This document shows, in pieces, positions 35,726 to 48,800 of a DNA stretch of 64,000 bases. The position numbers were made by a program, and so were the translations under genes. The stretch spans positions 67,401,436 through 67,465,435 of the forward strand of contig NC_086381.1 in assembly GCF_036588685.1 (NCBI RefSeq), read 5' to 3'. The notes beneath the pieces were generated by a model that saw nothing but the letters and a program-made list of their open reading frames with translations, ran no database searches and was not told the DNA's origin. This DNA is from Mytilus trossulus (Eukaryota; Mollusca; Bivalvia; Mytilida; Mytilidae). How positions within the stretch are numbered: the first letter of the stretch is position 1; the number at the start of each line of letters is the position of its first letter.

Positions 35726-37841
35726 TCTTCAAAAATGTAAAATTTATATTCTACAAAAACGATGATAGATTTCAATAGTTGAAATGGAAATAGCTGAAAA
35801 AATTGAAGAAATTGGATTTGAAAGGATCAAATATTTGTATATGTCCGTTTAAAAAATACTATGACGGTATTGTTGTATAACCATTGCCCGTCCGTCCGTC
35901 GTCCACACTTCGTACAATATAACTCAAAAACGATTTTTGATATTTTAAAACATCCGTGCAACCTTGCATTATATTTAGCCGGATAGGGTCCGGCAAGGTG
36001 ACGTCACGCTAGTCCTACAACCATTATTCCGACATCCAATTATTCCGACAGCTCATCATTCCGACAATGCATTTGTCATTACTTTGTGGATTAAGTTTCT
36101 CTAAAATGATCAACTTCACTCTCGATATAATTTGTGGTTGTCCAACGTTCTTATTGCCATTATTCTTCTCATGATGGATATTTGCTGGATATTTGTCTCA
36201 GTTTCTTGGAGAAACACATGCTTATTAATTGACCCCTTTCAGGATTATTGCCCTTCAAATTCATTTTTTTGCAATTTTTTGTACATTTTTGTAATCTTTT
36301 ACAAAAATCTTATCCTCAGTAACTTCGGAGCCAAATTAAACCAAACTTAGCCTGAACCATCCTTATGGAAATATTGTTTAGCAAAATGTTTCTGAAAACT
36401 TCGCCCATCAACCAAGATGGACGCCATTGCTAAAAATAGAAAGGGGGTAAAAAGAAGTTTAGCTTATATCTCTGAAACTTAATCATGAAGATCTATCTAC
36501 TGTTGAAAGTTTTACTCGCCTCGGACAACCTGCTGTTTGATTACTTCCCTGAATTGGTAATTTTTAGGACATTTGGCAGTTTTTGTTTATTTTCTTGAAT
36601 ATTATTGTAGATAGAGTTAACTGTACACAGCGAAAATGTTTAACAAAGTAAATAAAAGCAACAGTAGTATACCGCTGTTCAAAACTCGTAAATCGATGGA
36701 CAAAAAACAAAATCGGGGAAACAAACTAAAACAGAGGGAAACGCTTTAAATAAAAGAGGAGAACACGACACAACATAAAAATGTCTTCAAAAATGTAAAA
36801 TTTATATTCTACAAAAACGATGATAGATTTCAATAGTTGAAATGGAAATAGCTGAAAAAATTGAAGAAATTGGATTTGAAAGGATCAAATATTTGTATAT
36901 GTCCGTTTAAAAAATACTATGACGGTATTGTTGTATAACCATTGCCCGTCCGTCCGTCGTCCACACTTCGTACAATATAACTCAAAAACGATTTTTGATA
37001 TTTTAAAACATCCGTCCAACCTTGCATTATATTTAGCCGGATAGGGTCCGGCAAGGTGACGTCACGCTAGTCCTACAACCATTATTCCGACATCCAATTA
37101 TTCCGACAGCTCATCATTCCGACAATGCATTTGTCATTACTTTGTGGATTAAGTTTCTCTAAAATGATCAACTTCACTCTCGATATAATTTGTGGTTGTC
37201 CAACGTTCTTATTGCCATTATTCTTCTCATGATGGATATTTGCTGGATATTTGTCTCAGTTTCTTGGAGAAACACATGCTTATTAATTGACCCCTTTCAG
37301 GATTATTGCCCTTCAAATTCATTTTTTTGCAATTTTTTGTACATTTTTGTAATCTTTTACAAAAATCTTATCCTCAGTAACTTCGGAGCCAAATTAAACC
37401 AAACTTAGCCTGAACCATCCTTATGGAAATATTGTTTAGCAAAATGTTTCTGAAAACTTCGCCCATCAACCAAGATGGACGCCATTGCTAAAAATAGAAA
37501 GGGGGTAAAAAGAAGTTTAGCTTATATCTCTGAAACTTAATCATGAAGATCTATCTACTGTTGAAAGTTTTACTCGCCTCGGACAACCTGCTGTTTGATT
37601 ACTTCCCTGAATTGGTAATTTTTAGGACATTTGGCAGTTTTTGTTTATTTTCTTGAATATTATTGTAGATAGAGTTAACTGTACACAGCGAAAATGTTTA
37701 ACAAAGTAAATAAAAGCAACAGTAGTATACCGCTGTTCAAAACTCGTAAATCGATGGACAAAAAACAAAATCGGGGAAACAAACTAAAACAGAGGGAAAC
37801 GCTTTAAATAAAAGAGGAGAACACGACACAACATAAAAATG
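35726..37841. repeat. Near-perfect 1,058-bp tandem duplication
   Basis: Copy 1 (35726-36783) and copy 2 (36784-37841) abut head to tail. The only difference noticed is CATCCGTGCAA versus CATCCGTCCAA (around 35957/37015). Each copy carries three ATTCCGACA motifs and a 72-codon hydrophobic frame (36132-36350, 37190-37408), probably non-coding because it lies in a repeat also echoed at 40430-40620. Confidence 0.9.
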
Positions 37842-38034
37842 TAACACACACAGAAACGAACTAAACATTAGACAAAATCCGATGAGAATAACAAATATCA
37901 CATCAAAACCAAATACACGAATTTGGGATAGACAAGTACCGTGACACGTCTTATTGTATGTGAATTCACACTCAAACACAAGAGAAAACAAACGACAGAA
38001 CGGAAACACAACGTTAAAATGTAACACACACAGA

Positions 38035-38150
38035 CACGAACTATGATATAACAATGGCCATATTCCTGACTTGGTACAAGGCATTTTTCAAGAAAAAAAT
38101 GGTGGGTTGAACCTGGTTTTGTGGCATGCCAATAATCGCACTTTAATGGT
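38035..38150 (-). repeat. Interspersed repeat fragment
   Basis: Reverse-strand copy of the family at 11435-11695 (TACCAAGTCAGGAATATGGC on the minus strand, then the CAGGTTCAACCCACC arm). Confidence 0.55.
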
Positions 38151-39149
38151 AAAGTTAAATATAACATTAAAATATTACAATACAAATAAGTAGGTGAACA
38201 TATTAGACAAAGAAACACACGAATAATTGCTAACAAAAGGCATCTGGTTTAAAAGTTAATACGCCAGAAACGCGCCGTCCACACAAGACTTACCAGTGAC
38301 GCCAATATATAAAAGTTCGAAAGGCAAAACAAGTACAAAGGTGTACAGCACTGAGGATGAAAAGTTCAAAAAGGTTATGCCAAATATGGCTAGGGTTTTC
38401 TGCTTGGGATAAGAACATCCTTATTATTTAGAACAATTTATGCTATTGCAAACAGTAAATTTTATCAAATGAATATAAAAGATATACATGATAAAACTAA
38501 AGTTTTAACTAATTACAGAAAACAAAACCGGATACATACATAAACCAACACAAAAAATAGACACATCCGACTTAGTCAAGGCCTCAACGCAAAATGTGAA
38601 AAATAGTGACGTCATATACGAAGTGGTGAAAAGGCACATAAATTACGTAACATTTGAAATTCTGAAACAGCACAAAAATGACGTCACATTAGAATGACTA
38701 AAACTATTCAAAATAAGATATAATAAGGATTGATTTAAGATTATATTTGAACTAAATACTGATATTACATTGCATAACAATGCACATTGCAACAATTGTT
38801 AATAGCAAACTAAGGTAGCAATTAACTATATTATATAGCTATGTCCGGTTTGTTTTGAAACTAGCTTCAAACGTAAAACATCGTACAGATTACATTGAAC
38901 AAAATCAAATTTAATAAATGAAGGCGGTGATTAATTTTCTTTACCATAACACATGAATATAATAAAAAAGACGTCAACACATTTGACAAAATCCGAAGAG
39001 AATTGCAAATATATCATCAAACTAAATACATGAATTTGGGATAAGTACTGTAACACGTCTTATAGTAAAGCGAATTCACACTCAGTAAAACAGTCACAAT
39101 CGGGAATAAGTCACGTTCGGTAATTAAAAGATTAGACGACATAATGACT

Positions 39150-40410
39150 AACCACAATCTACCAATGTCCATGTGGTAAAAATGTCCTTAGCTAGTTTGG
39201 TAAAGTCGTAATGGTGTCCATAAAATATACGGAGTGTCAATTTTAATCTGTGCTCCTCATAACTTTGTTGGAGCAGTTTCTGCGTAAGGAGCACACTCCT
39301 GTATATGAAGTATGTATAGTGTGAACAAGCACGAGAATAAAGTATCAATAGACAACTTTCGAGTTTAATGCATTTCCGCCAAAAACTCTGGTTTTAGTGA
39401 ACGTCATTTGTGCGTTTAGGGCGTCGTCACTTCCATTCTAATGTTGAGCGAGTGGTTGGAAAACTATAATTCTTTATTGTACGATTTATTCGGCAAATTG
39501 TATTCTCAAAATTGACAATCAGCACTGCTGTAATTGGGGAATTGTCATTGAGTACCTACAGAACAACCATTATGTCTAGTTTATCCTTCACAAAGACGAT
39601 CACTAGGACGTTTGATGAACGTTAATAGTGCATAGATACAGGCGAGCCCCTCTATCTGTTAAATAACGTCATCAAGGCGCGCATAATTGACGAGTTTTTT
39701 TCCGGTGACGGATGAACTCGAAAGTGGTCTATTGTGATATGTAAACACCATACGAAGGGGCAGAGGGTATAATACTGCTGAGAAATTAGAAATTGATCAT
39801 TGGTAGGTTGAAATCGTCCCGTTTATCATAGATTTTCGTGTGAAGTCGTCCATCTGCGTCAATATTTAGGAAAATATCAAGGCATGAAGCTGTCCTTCTA
39901 GTGTCAGAAGTATCCTTAATTTCAAGTTCACTGGGATATATGAGATGTAAGTTTTGGCTGAAATATGAGTTATTCAATGATACAACATCATCAATATATC
40001 GGAAAGTAAAATTAAAGAATTTTGCAAGGTGCTTTTTCTTTTTGTCTTTTGGTAAGTTCGGAATAAATTATGCTTCATACGAGTAGAAAAACAAATCGGC
40101 CAGCAGGGGTGCACAATTAGTACCCATTGAAATACCGACTGTCTGTTGAAATATAAATCCTCCAAATTCAAAAAATATATTGTCTATCAAAAAGTCCAGC
40201 ATTTTGGTAATACCATATTCAGTATATTTTCTGGAAGATGCAGTGTGATTCTTCACAAAATATGAATTATTGTAACCCAAAACAATTTTTTTTCCATGAT
40301 TCCCATTTTATAGAAAACGCTCTGTTTTATTAGATGGTGAGGTCGATCTTTCAACTGAGCATGGGGAATAAGCCCTTCTAATAAGTCAACATGATCTGAA
40401 TTGTCAATTG
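39150..40410 (-). pseudogene. Penelope-like retroelement RT, broken
   Basis: Read on the minus strand, motifs come in order: FGGFIFQQTVGISMGTNCAP, LLADLFFYSYEA, FNFTFRYIDDVVSLNN (intact YIDD catalytic box), SELEIKDTSDTRRTAS, KIYDKRDDFN, YGVYISQ, then LILYSRAC and LRIFYGHH. The frame is kept but has two nonsense codons (about 40069 and 39787), and a 383-bp inverted-repeat element splits it between YISQ and LILYSRAC. Element class is inferred from motif order and from recalled invertebrate relatives; no GIY-YIG domain is present in the surviving part. Confidence 0.7.
39349..39731. mobile_element. 383-bp inverted-repeat element inserted in the RT pseudogene
   Basis: Ends TAGACAACTTTCGAGTTTA and, reversed, TAGACCACTTTCGAGTTCA. 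Removing 39349-39731 rejoins the host reading frame exactly as CAA-TTG (Q-L), matching the uninterrupted copy near 2245. No target duplication is left over. Confidence 0.75.
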
Positions 40411-40429
40411 ACTCTTTCAGGTGTTATTC

Positions 40430-40620
40430 CACTTGAAAGTCAATGTAATCATTTTTTTTAAATTTTTGTTATTTTTTGTACAAAAATATTTTCCTCTGAA
40501 ACTACTTGTCCAAGTGCATTATAGGTAGAGATAACTGTAAACAGTTGGAATGTTCAGTAAAGTTAGATCTACAAACAAGTAATCACTACCAAAACAGAGA
40601 ATGTTGTCATGAATTATATT
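40430..40620 (+). repeat. Fragment of the repeat contained in the 1,058-bp duplication
   Basis: Shares TTTTTGTACAAAAATATTTT-type and TAGATAGAGTTAACTGTACA-like segments with 36270-36640, at clearly lower identity. Confidence 0.4.
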
Positions 40621-41593
40621 ATAATTGCCTATATAGTTGTATGTTCCTTCCTAGAATCGGATAATGCCTAGAATACCATAAAAGTCATGAATTAAATATA
40701 TATAAAGCATTATGTTGTTTTTGATTGATTTTGTATTACTTTTATTGAAAACATTCTAATAAATGTGATTATTTGGGTCGGGTGCCTGTTTAGTCAATTA
40801 AAGACTCATAAGCGACGCGCTTGCCGAAATATTAAATAATCCATCTTAAAAGAACATGTAGAAGTTGCAAATTAAAAAAAGTATTAAAACATCTTAAAAG
40901 TAAAGACTACTTAAACCAAATTATTAGATCTGGAAAAAACAACCTTAGTCTTTTAAACAATTGCTGGAAATTTTGTCGGATGACGCCAAATTAACACCAA
41001 TGTGTTGACTTTTGAAGAGGGTCTACTTGGGGAGTATGAAATCTGCAACGAAACATAGACGGATAGTTTTAGATACGAGTCTGATAAAGTGATGCTTGAT
41101 TTAAGGTCAGTGCTGTGAACATATCTTTATCTGACACGCATCTATTGCTTTTACAGTGAAGATGTCCACCTGGATTTGCACCTATAGTGAAGAAGAACTG
41201 ATTAATTTGACGTTAAACGGTTGTTTGCTTCTTCTTTTCTTCGAACAAGGTCAATCGGGGTGGGGATAAATAGTATTTATATTATCGTGTGATAGACACA
41301 TTTTGAGGGAGTTAATGGACTAAAAGGAACGAAAAACAGCGTACGGTGTATGTTAGGAAGGTGATGAGGGGGACAATTTGAACCAGAGACTTATAGGGGT
41401 AGATTTCAAAACGGCAAAAACACATAGGTATGACAAAGAGCAACCCTCTCTATAGATTATGGACAACACAATAAATATAAACTATTCATATAAGGTAGAG
41501 TAGTTAACATAAAGACAGGCATACAATTTTCATATCACAATTAAAACATATCACAATTGTTACAATATGTATGTTATAACATTTGAAAAAAAT

Positions 41594-41673
41594 GATTACC
41601 CAATTCTGAATTCTGAATGCCGAATTCTGAATGCTGAATTCTGAATTATAGGTGAGCCTTCTCGGCTTTCGTA
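41594..41673 (-). repeat. ATTCAGAATTC repeat, right member of an inverted pair
   Basis: Reverse-complement counterpart of 33554-33642: GAATTCTGAATGCCGAATTC then AGCCTTCTCGGCTTTCGTA. Confidence 0.65.
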
Positions 41674-42559
41674 CGCCTTCGGGCTCGGGGATCTGAACAA
41701 CCCTTTTTGTTCGAAAGTCTTTTAATATCAATATTAACTTATCATTGAACTTTTACTATTACTTACGGCTTCCGTATTTACGCATTTCATTAGAGGTAAT
41801 TGTTGAAAGTGAGAGAAAACACAAAACATGTCAGTGTGCCATATGATGTCTTATTTCATCCCAAATATAGGCACCAATATAATTAAGTATAGTTATAAAT
41901 ATGTGTTTGTACAAATTTTAAATTTGATATCACCTTTTTCAATAATTACGAAATTTAAAAGGGAAAAACATACAGTTGTAATGGTGCAAAGTGTAAAATC
42001 TATCTTGGTGATACAGTTTCTTTTGAAATCGAGAATTATCTGCATATTCTGCCGGAATCTTACGAAATCTAACTACATTGAATAAATCAAACTAAAACAG
42101 TTAAAACCGTTCATTCTTAGACTTAAATATTCCAGTTTAAAAAAAAAGAAAATCCAACAAAATGGGTATTTTTTCTTTCCCCATTGTATTTTTTTTTCAT
42201 TTTTGGATGGTGTTGTACCTTGTTTATATATTAAAACTAGTTTGCTGTTTTCATGTCTTACGTCTTGGATATCAATGAACGTAATGTACATGTATGTATC
42301 ACTGGTGAACTATTTATTCACTTAGAATGTTAATAAGAGTCTTAACGATACTTTTTGTTGTTGGGATATATGAGTACCCGGTCACGTTCACTCTATCTAG
42401 TATTTCTATTTGTAACCATCTAATGAGTTCACCCTTTTTCAAAGGGTTTTATAGTTCGTTCTTGTTTTTGTACTTTTACACCACTGTCACACTAACATGT
42501 TTAACCTCGCCACATTCTGCATGTATGTGATCGTTCCATGTCATTGTAGTTGGGAGCCT

Positions 42560-42840
42560 GTAGTTCAGTGGTTGTCGTTTGTTGATGTGCAACATATTTG
42601 TTTTGCATTAAATTTTTGTACTTTAATTAGATCGTTAGTTTTCCTGTTTGAATAGTTTTACATTTTGTCATTTCGGGGCCTTATATAGCCGAGTAAGCTG
42701 TATGGGCTTTGCTCAATGTTGAAGGCCGTACGGTGACCTATTGTTGTTAAATTTTGTTTCATGTATTTTTTTGTGAGGAGTTGTTTTTCTGGCAACCATA
42801 CCACATCTTCTTTTTTTATATCAATAATCATTCGCATTGC
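42560..42840 (+). repeat. Interspersed repeat, AAGGCCGTACGGTGACC family, copy 1
   Basis: Contains CTTTGCTCAATGTTGAAGGC and CATACCACATCTTC. Diverged copies lie at 48660-48900 and 56695-56840, all in the same orientation. Confidence 0.6.
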
Positions 42841-45129
42841 AGGGTTGTGTTTATGGCAGAATGTTAATGACATCTTTGAAAACATCTATGGTTATTTTTG
42901 TATCATTTGTTGTTGACTAAACTAGCTTGTTTCGATCTACTGAGTTAAGTCAATTTTCAAACGATTTTTATAGGTTGGTCAAACATCACTGTCCAATGAC
43001 AAAGGGAGATTTGGGCGCTCGATAAACCTGTTACATTTCGTCAAAGCCTTTGTTCTATTCCAAAAAAATAGTAAACCACAAAAGCATGTTTTGCTTCATC
43101 AACAATAATTATAAATAATTTGTGTATATATTTTATGCTATTCAAATGATGCAGGGCAAATTGCCTCTTTAGTTTTGAAAAAAAATATGTTATTTAAAAC
43201 TCTTAATTTGTCTGATACTGTTCAAATTAATGAATCAATTTTAGTTTTTGATTTATCTTGAAAATCCAATAAATAAGATCGTGTACTGCAATCTTTGACT
43301 TCCCTTACTTATTCTTTCACGATATATTTACTCGATAAATTGAATTACAGCCGTAATCGAGTATGTTTAAATAATTCTCAATTCGAGATTTTTGTTGAAA
43401 TTTTTGGCATTATCATTTCTACTTCTCAATTTTTTGTCATTATTTGGCCTTGCTCTCTCTATCATGGTCTATTGATTTTAAAACTGTTGCTTAGGTTTGA
43501 AGGTTAGAGGAACTACTAATAATTATTCATTGATACTTGATTTGCTGTTGTATAACATAAGAATATTTTATTGTCATGGTGATAAGTTTGCCCTTCTCCT
43601 TTTTATATCGCCAATCAACTCTGAAATGTTTACTTTGTTTACGTTTAAAGTTTGTGATTATTTTTTGTTAAAGGGAAACAACTAGCGATACTACAAATAT
43701 ATTCAGTATTTAGTTATATAAGCACTATCATATCTCATTTTAATGAAATATATCTAGCTCCACCACTTTTCCATAGTCTAAAACCTTTGCAACTTTACAT
43801 GATGTTTTTGATAACGTCCATATGGACATCGAATGGTAAACCAATACTAATTGGTATGCACTTGTTTAAAAACTAAAGTTTTTTTTCTTTCCCACTCAAC
43901 TTGATGATTCATTGAAACTGAATAACTTGATAACTTGATTATTACCATGATGATTTTAATTCATACATTCGATTTATACTATCATAGTTACATACATAAG
44001 TGACATATGTATATGTCCACACTTTGTGCATTGGGAATGATTGATCAAAGGAATTGCCACCCAAAAGTTTCATTTCTATTAGCAAGCCTACTGTAAATGA
44101 AAGCCCTTAACCAGTGACAAACTGTGTAAATATAGTTTATCTTAAAATCAAGGACAATGACCTTGGAATTTAGGTAATTCTATGACTGCATATGACTGCA
44201 TATGTCATGAGCTAACAATTAATTTTTCCCTGATATTTGTTATACGGACCACTAATTTTTGAAGTTTGAATTTTCATACGAGAATACAATACTAAATTAA
44301 TGCAGGGACATGTATTTATCTGACTGTTTATGGCATCCCTAATGATTTTGTATTATTTCTCAATTGTTCTAAACTAGCGTTCGGTAACTGCAAGTACTCT
44401 CATAGCTGTACATTTCGTACTTTGTATCGATCAGATTATTTAAGCCTTGGCAAATGTCAGGGTACGTAGTGATTAAATATAATGAGCCCTATGTGTTATA
44501 CCTGTAGTGAAGTATCGAATCACAAAATTCCTAAATGTTACAAAAATAAAATAAAAAAAGATCAGTGTTGCATAATCCGCGAAACTGTGAAGTGTGGTAT
44601 CCACTAAAAGATATGTTCTACGTTGTTAAATTCTATTGCTACTCTACAATTCTTGTCCATATCCTCTTGTTTGTCCGTTATTAATCTTCATAGTGAACTT
44701 CTACAGGTAGTTCCACGTTTAAAACGTATCTAGCTGTATATAGTGCTTCAACGTACTTAAATTATACTTTAATTGTTTAGCATTCGGTTGATAACACTGT
44801 TGGTTTCCCTGCAAGGCAGCATAGAAGTCAGTGCAGACATAAACTATATTCATATGCACAATTGGTAAAGTATCTATGAATTGTGAGAAATATGAGGAAT
44901 ATGAAAGTATTAAATCTTTACAGGCTAATTACATAAATCAATTGATAATTACATGTCAATTTTATTGGGCACCGCAGAACTGGCAGTCTACATCCAAACA
45001 TTTGTTACGTATCTCTCTGAACTTATATTTGCGTTTGATATTGTTTACTTTTTGTCAATTATTTTCTATACTTTCCCTGAACCTATCTAAAAAAAAAGGC
45101 AGATCTCATCTGTTTCATTTTTCTTTCAG

Positions 45130-45821
45130 AGTAACATAAATGAATCATCATGTCCAGCATACAAGAAAGAAAGTTTTTCCTTCAGCTTTGGCGCTTGGTG
45201 ACTGGTCCAGCAATCGACGTGATGCATCTTTATTTTGAAGTAAAAATACTGAACAATACTGAATTCAAAAAGTTTCTAAATGATCAAAACAACATGCATC
45301 AATTGTTTCACCAATGTTTTCCAACAATACCGTGTTGTAAATGCGCGACAATATCTTTGGCTTCGACTCGGAAAAAAGGATGTTTAATTCTACAACAGTT
45401 TGAAAAATTGTATGATAATTCTGGTCTTCCTCAGCCAAACCATGAGAACGTGATAAGATCTAAAATTCTTCAACATTGTCTCTGCAAATATTCGGCAAAA
45501 TCTACAGTAACAGTTGATGAACTCGATATCACGCTATTTTATAACGTTGTCCAACATTGTTGTCCATCTAAGATGAATTTCATTTGGCGCAAAAACATCA
45601 AAGACGTAAGAAATTTCCTTGCACATGTGGCAAATGGTCAGGTTGAGAAAGCAAGTTTCGAAGATAACTGGAAAAAAGTGAACGATGCCACTTTAGGTTT
45701 TGCTGGAGAAATCTCTAACAAATGCAGGAAAATGACACAGGAAGTCATTTTAGAGATAGAAAACTCACCAATAGAGGTACTGAAAGATAAGCTGAAAAAG
45801 TCAAACGAGGATTTAATGAAG
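45130..45821 (+). CDS. HEPN gene exon 1
   Basis: Coding from 45150 to 45821 (224 codons), ending ATG AAG before GTAGTG. It holds the whole HEPN-like domain. A PCCKC cysteine cluster at residues 61-65 is unusual for the family. Confidence 0.7.
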
Positions 45822-48800
45822 GTAGTGTATATACCATGATACTTTTACTAAAGAGTAAGGTTTTTATTAGTTAAAAAGAGATGAAAAAACCAAGAGGACG
45901 TTCAAAACTTTAAAAGCAGGGATAAGTTCTAACATTTCATATGTCAGACTTATTTGTACGTCATATGTTAGAAAGAAATCAATTAAAAATAATAACAGTG
46001 TATAATGATTTGAATGCAGCGATTACACCTTCCCATGTTCATGTATATGATATGTTATCAGATTTGTTTAATGACGAAATTTACTCCTGTTCCTGTTTTA
46101 CAATAGTCAAAAAGAAACTGTTAACACTATTGCAGAAAAAGAAAAATTAGTAAAAAAACAACATTAAAAAACAATAAATTAGCAGCATTAGCCTAATTAG
46201 AAAATCTGGCTAATAACAGGTGCCCCAGAGAGATACAAATATCTTCCATGGTATATATTGGAAACCCGTATTGGTGTTCGTTTAACTTTTACGTTCAGTC
46301 AAATCTCCGGTTTAGACAATTTACTTGTTTTTAAGCTATTCATATTGGTTTATGTTATTGGTTATTGCAAACACAGTTTTATATCTGTTTGTTTTACTTA
46401 CAATTTTTTTTATCAATATCGGGGATTTTTATTCGAATGTCAAACAAGTGAGAGATTTTGCTAGTTATAAAACTAGGTTTGATCCACCATTTCCTACATG
46501 AGAAAATGCCTGTACCAAGTCAAGTATATTACAGTTTTTTATCCATTCGTTTTATTTACTTTTGCCATTTGATTACAAACTTTTGGTTTAGAACTTTCCT
46601 CGGAGTTCGGTATCTTTGTATTTCTACTTTTGAACAGTATGATTGTTACATAAACCATAATCAAACACTGCTTATTCATAAGCTACTCTAGAGGAATACA
46701 TCCTAGTTCAATTGCGGCACTCGTTTTATTGCTAATTATTCTTTTACAATCGGCCACGACTAAGGATGAGAAAAAAATTTGTAATATGCAGATTTTTTTT
46801 GTTCATGTTTTATTGGATGGGACATAAAGCCTTTTTTTAATTTGGATATAACGCATTTTAATATTTCAGCAGATTAACACGGTTAACGTGCGCGCATGTG
46901 TAGCAAAAAAGTTGCAATTCTTTCTGAGCACACATTGTTAACCCCTGACTACACACTTGACGGTTTTTTTTTGTCCAATCTTTAGTTTTTTTTCGTTTAA
47001 CGTTATATTTTTTTTGTTTGTTCTTTACCCTTTGAATGCTTTGCCAAGGTAATGCCTTTTTTATAATTGTTTTTGATATTCAACTTGATTAAGCCTTTCT
47101 CTTTTTTTTTATAAATGAAACAGTGTGCTTTTATATGAACAAGCGCACATAATGTTCGCATTTGACACTTATACGCATATTGACAACATTTTGTTTTTAT
47201 AATTTTCTTTGGCAACAGAATTTATAATGTAAACATTTTATTTAATTAAGACATATCTGTTTGTTTCAAAAAGAAATTGAATCAGTGTATGGACTTGTGT
47301 TTTGTTTTTATAGATGTTAGATACACTAAATGGAATAAAGCAAAGTACAGTTGATGAATGCAAGAAAACGGTAGATTTGATAAATAACAAGCAAGATGAA
47401 AACTTCAACAAACTACAATCATCGTTCAGTAACATATGTATGTATATACAAAGAACTACAATACATTTACATGCAACTTTTAAGCATCGAAGGTAATAGT
47501 CGAGTAATAATTGTTTTGCTTATAACTACACAAACTAGTTCATATGACGTTCCTCAGTATGGGTTGTGTATTTTTTTATACGATACATAAAATTTTAACA
47601 TCGGTAGTATACTGTTACTTGTACATGTTTTAGCTAAGTTAATAAGTTTTTTTAACCCAAAGTTTGCCCTCCCCCCACCAAAATAGAAACCTGCTCAAAT
47701 AAGGTTCAGCCAATAAGCTGAGTGTTAATGATTCAGTAAAATTTTATCCTAACATTTGTTTAATGTATTCATAATAATATTGAGCTGCTTTTATAACATT
47801 TTAAAGCATGTTTCACATTACGAAGCTACATTTGTCTTTTAATTGACGGCATGTCTTGCTATAATGCTACTTTCTAACTCGTTTCGATAGGTTTTACAAT
47901 GAGTCCTTGATATAGTCATAATAAATGAGTTAAGTCATTTCAATCATTTAAGCAAAGAATTACAAATAAAACATTTTTTCTTCAAATTGTTACAGGTAAA
48001 TCGGACGAAATTTTAAAGGAAGCAGGGGAAAATAAGATTGAGATGCATAAACTGACTAGTGAATTCCAAGAGGTCAAGCAGAAGATAAATCACATGGATA
48101 CCATTAAAGTTGAAAACCTGGCAACTATTATAAGTATTGCTGTAGAAAAAGTTCTGGAAAAAACAAAAAGGAAAACTTCGGCCGATGGTATAACGAATTT
48201 ACGTCTTAGTTACATAAGATCAAATACATATAGCTAGATTATTAATATTAAAATGGCAACAAATCTAAAAATAAAAAACAAAAACGTGTCTCATTATTGT
48301 GCTTTTTTTATATATATTATAGCATTGCCCCATTTCTTAGATGTCTTATTTAATCTATTGAATTGTTTTTTGATAAAATAAAAAACCGCAGCCTTACCAA
48401 AATGACTGTCTTTTAATTAAGGGCTCATTCGTGTTTCGATAAAAAAAAACTAAGGTAACACGGTAGGTCATCTTACCTCATTACTATTACATATTAAATG
48501 ATTATTGTTGATTAATTATTATGCGCTGAGTTTGAATTTACTTTTTTTTGTATAGCAAAGTTACAAGTGAAGGTTGTTGTCAAAATATGTCATACAGACG
48601 GAAAATACGACAGTGATGTTTAAACCATAAGTTAAATACACAGTGACTAAAGGAATCTTATGTTTAGTAGTTTTCGTTTGTTGATGTGGTTCATAATAGT
48701 TTCTCGTTTCTCGTTTTGTAAATAGATTAGAATGTTCGAATGGTTTTACACTAGTAATTTGGAGGGGGCCTTTATAGCTTGCTTGCGGTATGAGCCAAGG

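Larger units (their letters stand above)
22600..45129. other. Gene-poor, repeat-rich intergenic region
   Basis: No frame in these 22.5 kb gives a convincing cellular gene. Recognisable content is the transposon relics, tandem repeats and duplications listed separately; the remainder is AT-rich unique sequence without visible signals. A non-coding first exon of the gene at 45130 may lie near its right end. Confidence 0.6.

Noticed and set aside
36132-37408. Duplicated 72-codon hydrophobic protein
   Set aside because: It lies wholly in a dispersed repeat and has no supporting start, splice or conservation evidence.
42960-43690. Possible decayed transposon gene
   Set aside because: Several short frames with slight motif resemblance, but nothing aligned convincingly to a known transposase or reverse transcriptase.
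44876-45139. 87-codon frame just upstream of the HEPN gene
   Set aside because: It overlaps the polypyrimidine tract and acceptor of the HEPN exon, so it is more likely intron or UTR.
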